Source: CADCVT01 sp036389485
GTDB taxonomy: Bacteria; Actinomycetota; Thermoleophilia; Solirubrobacterales; Solirubrobacteraceae
Length of the DNA: 64,000 bases
Reading direction: 5' to 3'
NCBI GenBank assembly: GCA_036389485.1
Contig: DASVPR010000049.1
Coordinates: 62,001-126,000, forward strand
The notes under the pieces were generated by a model. The model made no database searches. It saw nothing but the letters and a program-made list of their open reading frames with translations, and was not told the origin of the DNA. Positions 26,551 to 34,752 of the stretch are shown piece after piece. The translations under genes and the position numbers were made by a program. The stretch's first letter is position 1. Each line of letters begins with the position of its first letter.

Positions 26551-26975
26551 GGGATCTCGAGCGGCTCGCGCGCCGGCTGGGTGAAGCGCATGTGGTTGCC
26601 GAACGGGTCGCGCAGCCCGCAGTCGATGCCGTAGAAGTGCTCGGTCGGCTCCTGGGTGAACTCGACGCCCTTCGCCTTCAGCTCCTCGTAGGTCTTCCGG
26701 CAGTCGTCGGTGACGAAGCCGACGGTGAAGCCCGTCGCGCCCTTGGCGACCAGCTCGCGGATCTGCTCGGCCGTCGCGTCGTCCCTGGCCGGCGGGCCCG
26801 GCTTCTCGAGGAGGATCTCGCGGTCGGGGTCGCCGGGGACGTTGACCGTCAGCCAGCGCATGAAGCCGAGGTCGACGTCGGTGTGGACCTCGAGGCCGAG
26901 CTTGCCCACGTAGAAGTCGAGGGCCTCGTCCTGGTCGAAGACGAAGATGGAGGAGATTCGCGTGGCGGTGAACAT
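26514..26975 (-). CDS. VOC-family (glyoxalase-like) protein
   Basis: 153 residues, one vicinal-oxygen-chelate domain. Motifs are ISSIFVFDQDEALDFYVGKLGLEV at the start (two half-motifs), then FVTDDCRKTYEELKAKGVEF and FYGIDCGLRDPFGNHMRF, where DPFGN is the family hallmark. The ATG at 26975 is set by a TAGCTT element 7 bases upstream; a start 14 codons earlier would begin in that promoter. The adjacent AraC gene precedes it by 10 bp on the same strand, a common AraC-glyoxalase pairing. The substrate is unknown; it may be a detoxification or antibiotic-resistance-like enzyme. Confidence 0.85.
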   Translation of the reverse strand: MFTATRISSIFVFDQDEALDFYVGKLGLEVHTDVDLGFMRWLTVNVPGDPDREILLEKPGPPARDDATAEQIRELVAKGATGFTVGFVTDDCRKTYEELKAKGVEFTQEPTEHFYGIDCGLRDPFGNHMRFTQPAREPLEIPQDAPGLTNPVS

Positions 26976-26982
26976 GGCGACG

Positions 26983-27012
26983 AAGCTACGCCTCGCCGCC
27001 GCCCGTGTCTTC
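26983..27012 (-). promoter_or_regulatory. Leaderless promoter GAAGAC-N18-TAGCTT
   Basis: Reverse strand: GAAGAC (27012-27007), 18 bp, TAGCTT (26988-26983), 7 bp, ATG at 26975. It lies mostly inside the 3' end of the AraC gene, so the VOC gene can be transcribed separately. It matches the promoter at 24579-24608 in boxes and spacing. Confidence 0.55.
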
Positions 27013-27411
27013 TCCAAAAGTGCTCGGTCGCGTGTACGCCATCAAGAAGCACGACGGCACCGGCTGCGGGGGGCCGCCGTCGCGGCGGTACTCGGACGGC
27101 GACACCCCGACGATCTCGCGGAACGTGCGGCTGAACGTCCCGAGCGAGTTGAACCCGACGTCGAAGCAGACGTCGGTGACGCTGCTGTCCGTCGTCCGCA
27201 GCAGGAACATCGCCCGCTCGACCCGCCGCCGCTGCAGGTAGCGGTGCGGCGTCTCCCCGAACGTCGCGCGGAAGGTCCGGATGAAGTGCGCCTCGGAGAC
27301 GTGCGCGATCCGCGCGAGCGTCGGGATGTCGAGCGGCTCGGAGTACGTGCGGTCCATCGCGTCGCGCGCGCGGAGCAGGCGTCGGTTCGAGTCCTCGGCC
27401 GCGCGGCTCAT
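26986..27411 (-). CDS. AraC-family transcription regulator (DNA-binding domain only)
   Basis: 141 residues made almost entirely of the double HTH of AraC/XylS proteins: LDIPTLARIAHVSEAHFIRTFRATFGETPHRYLQRRRVERA (first HTH), then SVTDVCFDVGFNSLGTFSRTFREIVGVSPSEYRR (second HTH and signature). There is no ligand domain, so control is by other means. The ATG at 27411 has a TAGCCT -10 seven bases upstream. It probably regulates itself and the VOC gene 10 bp downstream. Confidence 0.92.
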   Translation of the reverse strand: MSRAAEDSNRRLLRARDAMDRTYSEPLDIPTLARIAHVSEAHFIRTFRATFGETPHRYLQRRRVERAMFLLRTTDSSVTDVCFDVGFNSLGTFSRTFREIVGVSPSEYRRDGGPPQPVPSCFLMAYTRPSTFGEDTGGGEA

Positions 27412-27418
27412 GGCGCGA

Positions 27419-27424
27419 AGGCTA
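27419..27424 (-). promoter_or_regulatory. -10 element of the AraC gene (leaderless)
   Basis: Reverse-strand TAGCCT ends 7 bases before the ATG at 27411. It lacks the GAAGAC box found before the VOC gene. Confidence 0.45.
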
Positions 27425-27492
27425 GAGCCAGGAGCGGTGGCCTACGCGTCCGGTTAGGATCCGCTTTCCATTGGTGAGCCGAAAGGAGAGCT

Positions 27493-29355
27493 GTGCCCTT
27501 CGACAGTCCTGACGTCAACCTCGGGGCGCTCCTGGAAGACGTTCACTGCGGCAAGATCCAGCTGCCCGACTTCCAGCGCGAATGGAAGTGGGATGACGAC
27601 AGGATCGCGAGTCTGCTGGCGAGCATCTCGGTCGATCATCCGGTCGGCGTCCTGATGATGTTGGAGCTGGGCGGCTCGGATGTGCGCTTCAAGCCTCGGC
27701 CTGTCGCAGGCGTCTCGGATCCGACGTCTGCTTCGCCGGAAAGACTGTTGCTCGACGGCCAACAACGCGTCACGTCGCTGTATCAGGCGCTCCGCTCGGG
27801 CCGTGTCGTCGACACCACGGACGCTCGCGGAAAGCGTCTCAAACGGTGGTACTACGTCGACATCGCGAGAGCGCTCGACGACGACTTGGACCGCGAGGAC
27901 GTGATCCTCTCGATACCTGAGGACCGAGTCATACGCTCGGACTTCGGCCGAGTCGTCGACCAGGATTTGAGTTCCGTCGATCTCGAATGCCGCGGCGAGG
28001 CGTTCCCGCTCGCGCGCGTGTTCGACATGGGCGCCGTCTTCGAGTGGCAGAACCGCTACGTGCAGCTGAGCCCGCTGGGCGCCGAACGGGCCGCTGCGCG
28101 GTGGAACGCGTTCTACGAGCGCGTACTGAGAAATTTCATCGGCTACACGGTGCCGGTCATCGTCCTCAAGAAGGAGACGCCGAAGGAGGCCGTGTGCACG
28201 GTCTTCGAGAAGGTGAACACAGGCGGGGTCGTTCTCAACGTCTTCGAGCTCCTGACGGCGACGTTCGCCGCGGACGACTTCCGTCTCAACGAGGATTGGC
28301 GCGAACGCAAGCACCGCCTCAATGCACGGCCCGTCCTGCAGAAACTCGAGAGCACCGACTTTCTGCAGGCGGTCGCCCTCGTTACGACTTGGCATCGCCG
28401 TAACGAGGCGCAGTCCGCGCGCAGCGAGGACGGCGCGTCGCCTGCCGTCTCGTGTCGGCGCAAGGACATCTTGAAGATGGGCCTCGCCGACTACCTGCGT
28501 TGGGCGGAACACGTCACCCGAGGGTTTGAATGGGCCGCGCAGTTCTTGGCGCGGGAGAAGGTCTTCGATGCGGATGACGTGCCGTACCGGACCCAGCTGG
28601 TTCCTCTCGCGGCACTGAGGTGCATCCTCGGTGGGGCGACAGACGAGTACGCAAACGACCGCCGACTCCGACAGTGGTACTGGTGCGGGGTGCTAGGCGA
28701 GCTGTACAGCGGCGCGGTCGAGACGCGCTTCGCACGAGACATCGAGCAGGTCCCGGCGTGGATCGATGGCGGGACGGCGCCTCGAACGGTCTCCGACGCG
28801 GCGTTCGAGGCGACACGGTTGCTATCGCTGCGAACCCGTAACAGTGCCGCCTACAAAGGCGTCCATGCGCTGCTGATGAAGCGCGGCGCGCGCGACTGGC
28901 TCAGGGCGGTCGAAATTGACATGGCGCAGTTCTTCGACCTGCACATCGACGTTCACCACATCTTTCCGCGGAAGTGGTGCGACGACCGAGATATCGATAG
29001 GGGGATGCGTGACAGCATCGTGAACAAGACCCCGCTGTCTTACGACACGAACCGGAGTATCGGCGGTCGAGCGCCGAGTTCGTATGTCCGCACGCTCGAC
29101 GAGCGGGTCGGTGACGACGTCGACGCGATCCTGGAGGGTCACCTGATCGAGCCCGACCATCTTCGCTCGGATCAGTTCGAGCACTTCTTCGAGAGCCGCT
29201 TCGAGGCGCTCGTAGAGCTCGTCGGCGACGCAATGGGCAAGCCGGTGGCGCGCGACGATCAGCTGGCGGGCGATCACAGCGCGTACGACGAGGAGCTTGA
29301 CGAGCCACCGCTCCCGGAGGAGGTCGCGCTCGAGACTCCCATCGCGGGCGCCTAG
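27493..29355 (+). CDS. GmrSD-type (DUF262/DUF1524) restriction protein
   Basis: 620 residues. The N-terminal DUF262/GmrS NTPase-like domain has IQLPDFQREWKW (about 23-32) and LLLDGQQRVTSLY (about 85-97). The C-terminal DUF1524/GmrD His-Me nuclease domain has DVHHIFPRKW (about 484-493) followed by NKTPLSYDTNRSI. Both active halves are in one chain, as in single-polypeptide type IV enzymes that attack glucosylated or otherwise modified phage DNA. The start is GTG with AAAGGAGA close by and a TAGGAT -10. Codons such as ATA, TTG, AGA and GTA are much commoner than in neighbours, indicating horizontal gain. The 3' end overlaps the convergent permease gene by 4 bp. Confidence 0.88.
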   Translation: MPFDSPDVNLGALLEDVHCGKIQLPDFQREWKWDDDRIASLLASISVDHPVGVLMMLELGGSDVRFKPRPVAGVSDPTSASPERLLLDGQQRVTSLYQALRSGRVVDTTDARGKRLKRWYYVDIARALDDDLDREDVILSIPEDRVIRSDFGRVVDQDLSSVDLECRGEAFPLARVFDMGAVFEWQNRYVQLSPLGAERAAARWNAFYERVLRNFIGYTVPVIVLKKETPKEAVCTVFEKVNTGGVVLNVFELLTATFAADDFRLNEDWRERKHRLNARPVLQKLESTDFLQAVALVTTWHRRNEAQSARSEDGASPAVSCRRKDILKMGLADYLRWAEHVTRGFEWAAQFLAREKVFDADDVPYRTQLVPLAALRCILGGATDEYANDRRLRQWYWCGVLGELYSGAVETRFARDIEQVPAWIDGGTAPRTVSDAAFEATRLLSLRTRNSAAYKGVHALLMKRGARDWLRAVEIDMAQFFDLHIDVHHIFPRKWCDDRDIDRGMRDSIVNKTPLSYDTNRSIGGRAPSSYVRTLDERVGDDVDAILEGHLIEPDHLRSDQFEHFFESRFEALVELVGDAMGKPVARDDQLAGDHSAYDEELDEPPLPEEVALETPIAGA

Positions 29356-30203
29356 AGGTCCCGTCGCGAAAACGAGAGCGCGGCGAGGCCGATGACGGCG
29401 CCGACGTAGGCGAGCGCGAACGGCCACACGGCGAGCGACGCCTCCTGCGCGCCCCCGAACGGGCCGAGGTTGACGATCGCCGCGGTGCTCCCCTCGACGT
29501 CGGCGGTCAGGCGCGCGAGGCCGTGCTGGTAGAGCGCCTCGAACGGGAGGATCCACGAGCCGATGTCGGCGATGCGGTCGAGCGTGCGCGAGTCCAGCGC
29601 CTCGCCGATCTGCCCGAGCAGCCCGGCGGTGAGTCCCGCGCCGAGGGCCATGAACACGGCGATCCCGTTGGCGGTGGTCGAGAGGAGCGCGCTGGCCAGC
29701 AGCGACAGCGCCGCGATGACGACCGCCGCCCCGGCGAGGCTCAGCGCGGGAGCGACGACGCGATCCGGCCACCAGCCGAGCAGCCCGGTGACCACCACGC
29801 ACGCCCCGAACAGCACGACGACATACGCGGCGCTGACCGCCGCGGCGCCGAGGAGACGCCCGAGCAGGTACTCGAAGCGCCCGACCGGCCGCACGATCAG
29901 CGGCTGCAGCAGCCCGCGCTCCGCGTCGCCGCGGACCGCGCCGAGCGTGAGGAACGTCGCGAGCACCGACCCGAGGAACAGGATCGCGAACATCGCCAGG
30001 CCGAGGATCGTCGCGCCCGCGAGCGTGTCCGCCTCGACGCCGAACTCGTTGTCGCCGAACGCATCGACGTCGTCGAACAGTTCCGCGGCGCCCCAGGTGT
30101 AGAGGCCGAGGAACACCACGCTCAGCACGAGCACGACGACGAAGACCCGGCGGCGCAGCGACTCGCGCAGCGCGTGCGCGGCGATGGTGAGCGCGCCGGT
30201 CAC
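29352..30203 (-). CDS. ABC-2 type transporter permease
   Basis: 283-residue membrane protein with six predicted helices: residues about 20-40 (VFVVVLVLSVVFLGLY), 70-95, 115-140, 150-185 and the final pair. It contains RGDAERGLLQPLIVRPVGRFEYLLGR, the intracellular coupling segment typical of ABC-2 permeases (NosY-like). The GTG at 30203 overlaps the ATPase stop by 4 bp. With the ATPase it forms an exporter whose cargo is unknown. Its tail overlaps the GmrSD gene by 4 bp. Confidence 0.9.
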   Translation of the reverse strand: MTGALTIAAHALRESLRRRVFVVVLVLSVVFLGLYTWGAAELFDDVDAFGDNEFGVEADTLAGATILGLAMFAILFLGSVLATFLTLGAVRGDAERGLLQPLIVRPVGRFEYLLGRLLGAAAVSAAYVVVLFGACVVVTGLLGWWPDRVVAPALSLAGAAVVIAALSLLASALLSTTANGIAVFMALGAGLTAGLLGQIGEALDSRTLDRIADIGSWILPFEALYQHGLARLTADVEGSTAAIVNLGPFGGAQEASLAVWPFALAYVGAVIGLAALSFSRRDL

Positions 30204-31027
30204 GACACCGCGTCCACGTAGACGTCCTCCAGCGTCGACCGCAGCACCCGGACGCCGTAGACGCTCTCGCCCTCCGCGACGAGCCCGGCGACGATCTCCG
30301 GCGCCTCGTCGCGGCCGGCGCCCTCGAACAGCCTCGTCCCGGCCGCGGTCTCGACCTCGACGCCCCGCGGCCGCGCCAGCTCCGACGGCCGGCCGCGGGT
30401 CACGACGCGGCCGCGGTCGACGATCACGACCCGGTCGCAGACCAGCTCGACCTCGGACAGGAGATGCGAGTTCAACAGGACCGACTGGCCGCGGCGCCGC
30501 AGCTCCACCAGCACCTCGCGCACGAGCCGCCGGCCGACGGGGTCGAGCGCGCTGGTCGGCTCGTCGAGCAGCAGCAGCCGCGGCTTCCCGACGAGCGCCT
30601 GCGCGAGCCCGAGCCGCTGCTGCATCCCCTTCGACATCGTCTCGACCCGCCGCTCGCGCGCCTCCCGCAGCCCGACCAGCTCCAGCAGCTCGGCGCGCTC
30701 GCGCGCGTCGGGCTCGCCGCCGCTCAACCGCTGGTGCAGCGTGAGGACCTCGTCGCCGGTCGCCCAGCCGGGGAACCGGAACAGCTCGGCGAGATAGCCG
30801 ATCGACGCGCGCGCCGCGGCCGACCCCGCCGGCGCGCCGCACACCGTCGCGGTGCCGCCCGACGCGCGCACGAGCCCGCAGCAGATCTTCACGAGCGTCG
30901 ACTTGCCGGCGCCGTTCGGCCCGAGCAGGCCGACCAGCTCGCCCTCGCCGACGTCCAGGTCGACGCCGTCCAGCGCCACGACGCCCGAGCCGTAGCGCTT
31001 GCTCAGGCCGCGGACGTCCAGCAGCAC
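30200..31027 (-). CDS. ABC-2 transporter ATP-binding protein
   Basis: 275 residues. Walker A is LLGPNGAGKSTLV, the signature is MSKGMQQRLGLAQAL, Walker B is LLLLDEPTSALDP and the switch His is in LNSHLLSEVE. The C-terminal ~70 residues form a small accessory domain. The start is GTG at 31027. It belongs to the CcmA/NatA group that works with an ABC-2 permease, here the gene that overlaps it by 4 bp. It lies just after a glycosyltransferase gene on the same strand, 4 bp away, so it may share its transcript. Surface lipid or glycan export is possible but unproven. Confidence 0.93.
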   Translation of the reverse strand: MLLDVRGLSKRYGSGVVALDGVDLDVGEGELVGLLGPNGAGKSTLVKICCGLVRASGGTATVCGAPAGSAAARASIGYLAELFRFPGWATGDEVLTLHQRLSGGEPDARERAELLELVGLREARERRVETMSKGMQQRLGLAQALVGKPRLLLLDEPTSALDPVGRRLVREVLVELRRRGQSVLLNSHLLSEVELVCDRVVIVDRGRVVTRGRPSELARPRGVEVETAAGTRLFEGAGRDEAPEIVAGLVAEGESVYGVRVLRSTLEDVYVDAVS

Positions 31028-31031
31028 GGCC

Positions 31032-31757
31032 CTATCCCCCGAGGCGGCAGCGGATGAGGACGACGACCGCCCGGAGCCCGTCGCGCCAGGTGATCTTCTT
31101 GCCCTCCTCGTACGTGCGGCCGTAGTAGGAGATCGGGACCTCGTAGAGCCGGACGTCCCCGCGCCGCAGGATCTTCGCGGTCACCTCGGGCTCGAAGCCG
31201 AAGTCGTCGCTGACGAGCTCGAGCGAGCGGATGAGGTCGCCGCGGAACGCCTTGTAGCCGACCTCCATGTCGCTGATGGTGGTGTTGTAGAGGACGTTCG
31301 TCAGCAGCGACAGCGCGCGGTTCCCCGCGTAGTGCCAGAAGAGGTGCGCGCGCTGCGGCTCGCCGCCGCCGCGCAGCCGCGTGCCGTAGACCGCGTCGGC
31401 GACGCCTTCGAGGAGCGGGCCGAGCAGGCGCGGGAGGTCGCGCGGGTCGTACTCGAGGTCGGCGTCCTGGATGACGACGATGTCCCCGGTCGACGCCGCG
31501 ATCCCGGTGCGGACCGCCGCGCCCTTGCCGCGGTTGCGCTCGTGCTTGAGGACCTGCACGCCGTCGACGTTCTCGGCGATCTCGGCGGTCGCGTCCTGGG
31601 AGCCGTCGTCGACGACGATGACCTCCATCCGCAGGTCGAGCGCGAGCACGCGACGCAGGACGACCTCGATCGTGGCCGCCTCCTCGTAGGCGGGCATGAC
31701 GACGCTGACGAGGCGGCGCTCGTCGATGTCCGGGAGGTTGGAGGGGGTCTGCTCCAC
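31032..31757 (-). CDS. Dolichyl-phosphate-mannose-synthase-like family 2 glycosyltransferase
   Basis: 241 residues, GT-A fold: LVSVVMPAYEEAATI, IVVDDGSQDAT, LKHERNRGKGAAVRTG, IVVIQDADLEYDP (DAD metal site) and MEVGYKAFRGDL, as in DPM1/Ppm1 enzymes that make polyprenyl-phosphate mannose or glucose. No membrane helix is present. The start is GTG at 31757 (VEQTPSNLPD); the frame is open upstream but that part is antisense to the flippase gene. Its product would be the lipid-linked sugar donor used by the membrane glycosyltransferases nearby (22476, 41241, 34753). This pathway link is inferred. Confidence 0.88.
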   Translation of the reverse strand: MEQTPSNLPDIDERRLVSVVMPAYEEAATIEVVLRRVLALDLRMEVIVVDDGSQDATAEIAENVDGVQVLKHERNRGKGAAVRTGIAASTGDIVVIQDADLEYDPRDLPRLLGPLLEGVADAVYGTRLRGGGEPQRAHLFWHYAGNRALSLLTNVLYNTTISDMEVGYKAFRGDLIRSLELVSDDFGFEPEVTAKILRRGDVRLYEVPISYYGRTYEEGKKITWRDGLRAVVVLIRCRLGG

Positions 31758-31784
31758 GAGGGGGTGCGATGGTAGTGGCGCGAA

Positions 31785-33311
31785 ATGACCGGCCGCTTCT
31801 CGTTCCCCCGTTCGGAGCTGCGCGCCCGCACGGTGCGCGGCGCGCTCGTGACGGGCGTCTTCCTCGCGGCGATCGACGTGCTCGTCGTCGCGCAGGGGCT
31901 CATCGTGACCCGCCTGCTCGGGCCCGAGCTGATCGGCCTGTACGGGATCGTGACCGTCACGACGATGACGGTCATCGCGTTGAAGCGGGTCGGGATCGAC
32001 GAGGCGTACGTCCAGCAGGAGTCGTCGTCGGAGGAGGAGTTCCAGCGGGCGTTCACGTTGGAGCTGGGGACGTCCGTCGTGTTCGCGCTGCTGCTGTGCG
32101 CGCTGGCGCCTGTGGTCGCGGCGGTGTACGGCGACTCGCGGCTGCTCGGGCTGATGCTCGCGACGGCGTATCTCCCGCTGGCGTTCGCGCTGCTCGCGCC
32201 GCTGTGGGTCTTCTTCCGGCGGATGGACTTCGCGCGCCAGCGGGCGCTGCAGGCGGTCCAGCCGGCCGTGTCCTTCGCGGTCACCGTGCCGCTGGCGGCG
32301 TCGGGCTTCGGCGTGTACTCGCTCGTCGTCGGGCCGCTGGCGGGGTACGTGGTGGCGGTCCTGGTGACGCTGGTCGTGTCGCCGTTCGGACTGGCCCTGC
32401 GCTGGGACCGCGCGGCCGCGCGGCGGTACCTCGGCTTCAGCGTGTGGATCCTCGTGGCGACGGTCGCGACGCTGGTCGTGCAGCAGGGGCAGGTGCTCGC
32501 CTTCGACCTGTCGGAGGGGCTGCGGTGGGTCGGCTTCCTGACGCTCGCGGTGACGGTGACGCGCTACGTCGACCGCGCCGACCAGATCGTGACCGCCACC
32601 ATCTACCCGGCGATCGCGGCGATCAAGGGGCGGACGGCGACGCTCGAGGAGCTGTTCGTCAAGTCGAACCGGGCGACGCTGCTGTGGGTGCTGCCGTTCT
32701 GCGTCGGGCTCGTGCTGTTCGCGCCCGATCTCGTGTCGTTCGTGGTGGGGGAGGAGTGGCGGGACGCGGAGATCCTGATCCAGGGCCTCGCCGTCGCTGG
32801 GCTGCTCCAGCACCTCGGCTTCAACTGGTTCTCGTTCTACCGCGCGCACGGGGACACGCGGCCGCCGGCGGTGGAGGCGGTCGTCGTGGTGGTGGCGTTC
32901 GCCGTCCTGGCGGTGCCGGCGCTGGTGGTGTGGGGCGCGTGGGGGTTCGTCGCGGGCCGCGTCGCTTCGGTCCTGGTCGGTCTGGCGGTGCGGGCGCGGT
33001 ACGTGCGGAGGATGCTGCCGCGGGCGTCGGTGCGCGGCATCCTGGGGCCCGCGTTGCCGCCGCTCCTCGTCGCGACGTCGTTGGCGGTCGGGCTTCGGGT
33101 CGCGCTGTGGGGCGGCGCTCGGCCGGGATGGCAGGCGGCGGTCGAGGTGGCGCTGTTCCTCGTCGCGTTCGCTGCGCTCGCGCTACCCCGCGAGCGGGCG
33201 CTGCTCGCCGAGCTCCGCGTCGCCGTCGGCCGCGGCGCGCAGGACCGCCCCGGCGAGCACGACGGCGACGAGCGTCAGCGCGGGCAGCTCCCAATCCCAG
33301 TCGATGGCTGA
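31785..33311 (+). CDS. Wzx-like polysaccharide flippase
   Basis: 508 residues with about 12 hydrophobic segments. The start RTVRGALVTGVFLAAIDVLVVAQG and VTRLLGPELIGLYGIV is the signature region of the MOP-family polysaccharide export flippases. Later helices include AGYVVAVLVTLVV and VEVALFLVAFAALAL. The last ~40 residues (after about 470) are hydrophilic and unlike the family; this part runs 129 bp antisense through the 3' end of the ligase-like gene. The ATG at 31785 is 27 bp from the divergent glycosyltransferase. It should flip lipid-linked glycan units across the membrane. Confidence 0.9.
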   Translation: MTGRFSFPRSELRARTVRGALVTGVFLAAIDVLVVAQGLIVTRLLGPELIGLYGIVTVTTMTVIALKRVGIDEAYVQQESSSEEEFQRAFTLELGTSVVFALLLCALAPVVAAVYGDSRLLGLMLATAYLPLAFALLAPLWVFFRRMDFARQRALQAVQPAVSFAVTVPLAASGFGVYSLVVGPLAGYVVAVLVTLVVSPFGLALRWDRAAARRYLGFSVWILVATVATLVVQQGQVLAFDLSEGLRWVGFLTLAVTVTRYVDRADQIVTATIYPAIAAIKGRTATLEELFVKSNRATLLWVLPFCVGLVLFAPDLVSFVVGEEWRDAEILIQGLAVAGLLQHLGFNWFSFYRAHGDTRPPAVEAVVVVVAFAVLAVPALVVWGAWGFVAGRVASVLVGLAVRARYVRRMLPRASVRGILGPALPPLLVATSLAVGLRVALWGGARPGWQAAVEVALFLVAFAALALPRERALLAELRVAVGRGAQDRPGEHDGDERQRGQLPIPVDG

Positions 33312-34709
33312 GTGCGCGCCGTACACCGCCAGCGCCGCGGCGAGGCCGGGGTGGACGCGCCCGACCCGCCGCGCGGCGGTCGCGACGGCGCCGAGGAACA
33401 GCGCCAGCAGCGCCAGCCCGACCAGCCCCAGCTCCGCCGCGGTCTCCAGCTCGAGCGAGTGGGCGTCGACGACCCGCTCGCGCACGTCGCGCTCCTCCAG
33501 CCAGATCGCCTGGTAGCCGCCGGCCCCCCGGCCGACCGCGGGATCGCTCGCGAAGCCCTTCAGCGCCGCCTCCCAGTAGTCGAACCGCCGGCTGCCCGCA
33601 TCGGTGAACCGGTGCGCCGTCGCCCCGAACGCCGGGTCCCGAGGCTTGTCGTCGGGGTCCACGACCGCCGCGGCGAAGGGCGCGAGGGTGAGGGCGACGG
33701 CGGCGACGACCGCCAGTCGCGCGACTCGCCGCGCGAGGGTGGGGAGGGGCGCGGGGTGGGGAGCCGCGCCGCTCCGCTCCGCCGCGCCACTCCGCTCCGC
33801 AACGCGGCTCCGCTGCGCGGCCGCGTGGCGCGGCGCGCCGAGCGGGCCGGTCCGCGTCGCTCCCTCGTCCTCGGCGCGGGCGCTCCACGCCTGGAGGGCG
33901 GCGGCGCCCGCCATCGCGGCGAGGAGGACGACGAGGAGGATCGCTCCCTGGGCGGCGAAGTCGTCGCCCTCGGCGGCGGTGACCGCGGGCAGCAGGGACG
34001 CGACCCCGGCGCAGAGCGCGGCGGCCTCGAGCGCGATCGCGCCGGCGCGGAGCTGCGGCCACGTCGGCGCGAGCGCGATCAGGACCGCGAGCCCGACCCC
34101 GAGCGCGGTGAGCGCGCCGCGCGAGTAGCTGAGGTAGACCCCGAGCCCGAGCGGCGCGCTGCCCGCCGCCGCGGCCGCCCGGAGCCAGAGCGGTCGCGTC
34201 CGGTCGCCCGCCAGGCGCGCGCAGAGGACGAGCCCCAGCGCCGCGAGCGCGCCCGTCGCGTTCCAGTACGTCAGCGGCTGGTCGAGCCGCCCGCCGGCGC
34301 TCCGCGTCCGCGACAGCTCGACGAGATCCGGCAGCACCCGACCCGCGATCCCGTAGCCGATGACCACCAACGCTCCTCCGGCCAGCACGGGCTCGACCGC
34401 CCCCGTCGCCCCGCGAAGTGCGACGAAGGAGGCACCGAGAGCACCGAGATAGAGGAGCCCGAGCTCGACGGACGCGGAAGCGGGCGCGCCCAGAGGCGCC
34501 CAGAGCGTCGAGAGCCACGTCCACCCGACGAGGAGCGCGAGGGCCGCGAAGGCGAGGGGGAGCTGCGGACGGCGCGCGACGAGGAGCGCCGCGAAGACGG
34601 CCCACGCGACGATGCCCGCGACGAGCCGCGACCCCGTGAAGTACCCGCCGCTGAAGAAGGCGAGCACGGTCGGGCCGACGAGGACTGCGGCGCGGGCGAG
34701 GAGGAGCAC
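33183..34709 (-). CDS. O-antigen ligase/polymerase-like membrane protein (Wzy/WaaL)
   Basis: 508 residues, 10-12 membrane helices, with the large extracellular loop before the last third typical of the Wzy_C/O-antigen ligase family: the segment near DAGSRRFDYWEAALKGF, GRGAGGYQAIW and ERVVDAHSLELETAAELG (conserved His/Glu region). The start is taken as GTG at 34709, because a TACTCT -10 lies 10 bases upstream; an ATG at 34754 would add 15 codons and share bases with the divergent AftD-like start. It probably polymerises or ligates the exported glycan. Confidence 0.85.
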   Translation of the reverse strand: MLLLARAAVLVGPTVLAFFSGGYFTGSRLVAGIVAWAVFAALLVARRPQLPLAFAALALLVGWTWLSTLWAPLGAPASASVELGLLYLGALGASFVALRGATGAVEPVLAGGALVVIGYGIAGRVLPDLVELSRTRSAGGRLDQPLTYWNATGALAALGLVLCARLAGDRTRPLWLRAAAAAGSAPLGLGVYLSYSRGALTALGVGLAVLIALAPTWPQLRAGAIALEAAALCAGVASLLPAVTAAEGDDFAAQGAILLVVLLAAMAGAAALQAWSARAEDEGATRTGPLGAPRHAAAQRSRVAERSGAAERSGAAPHPAPLPTLARRVARLAVVAAVALTLAPFAAAVVDPDDKPRDPAFGATAHRFTDAGSRRFDYWEAALKGFASDPAVGRGAGGYQAIWLEERDVRERVVDAHSLELETAAELGLVGLALLALFLGAVATAARRVGRVHPGLAAALAVYGAHSAIDWDWELPALTLVAVVLAGAVLRAAADGDAELGEQRPLAG

Positions 34710-34719
34710 GGGCGCGCCG

Positions 34720-34741
34720 AGAGTAGTCCCCGCACTACTCT
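34720..34741. promoter_or_regulatory. Divergent -10 elements inside a perfect inverted repeat
   Basis: AGAGTAGT (34720-34727) and ACTACTCT (34734-34741) are perfect 8-bp inverted arms around CCCCGC. Each arm gives a TACTCT -10: the plus-strand copy is 11 bases before the ATG at 34753, and the minus-strand copy is 10 bases before the GTG at 34709. The repeat may be both promoter pair and operator. Confidence 0.6.
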
Positions 34742-34752
34742 GCGCGACGCTC

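Noticed and set aside
27412..29355. Genomic island with mobility genes around the GmrSD gene
   Set aside because: No integrase, tRNA junction or direct repeats are visible at its borders; only the single gene looks foreign.
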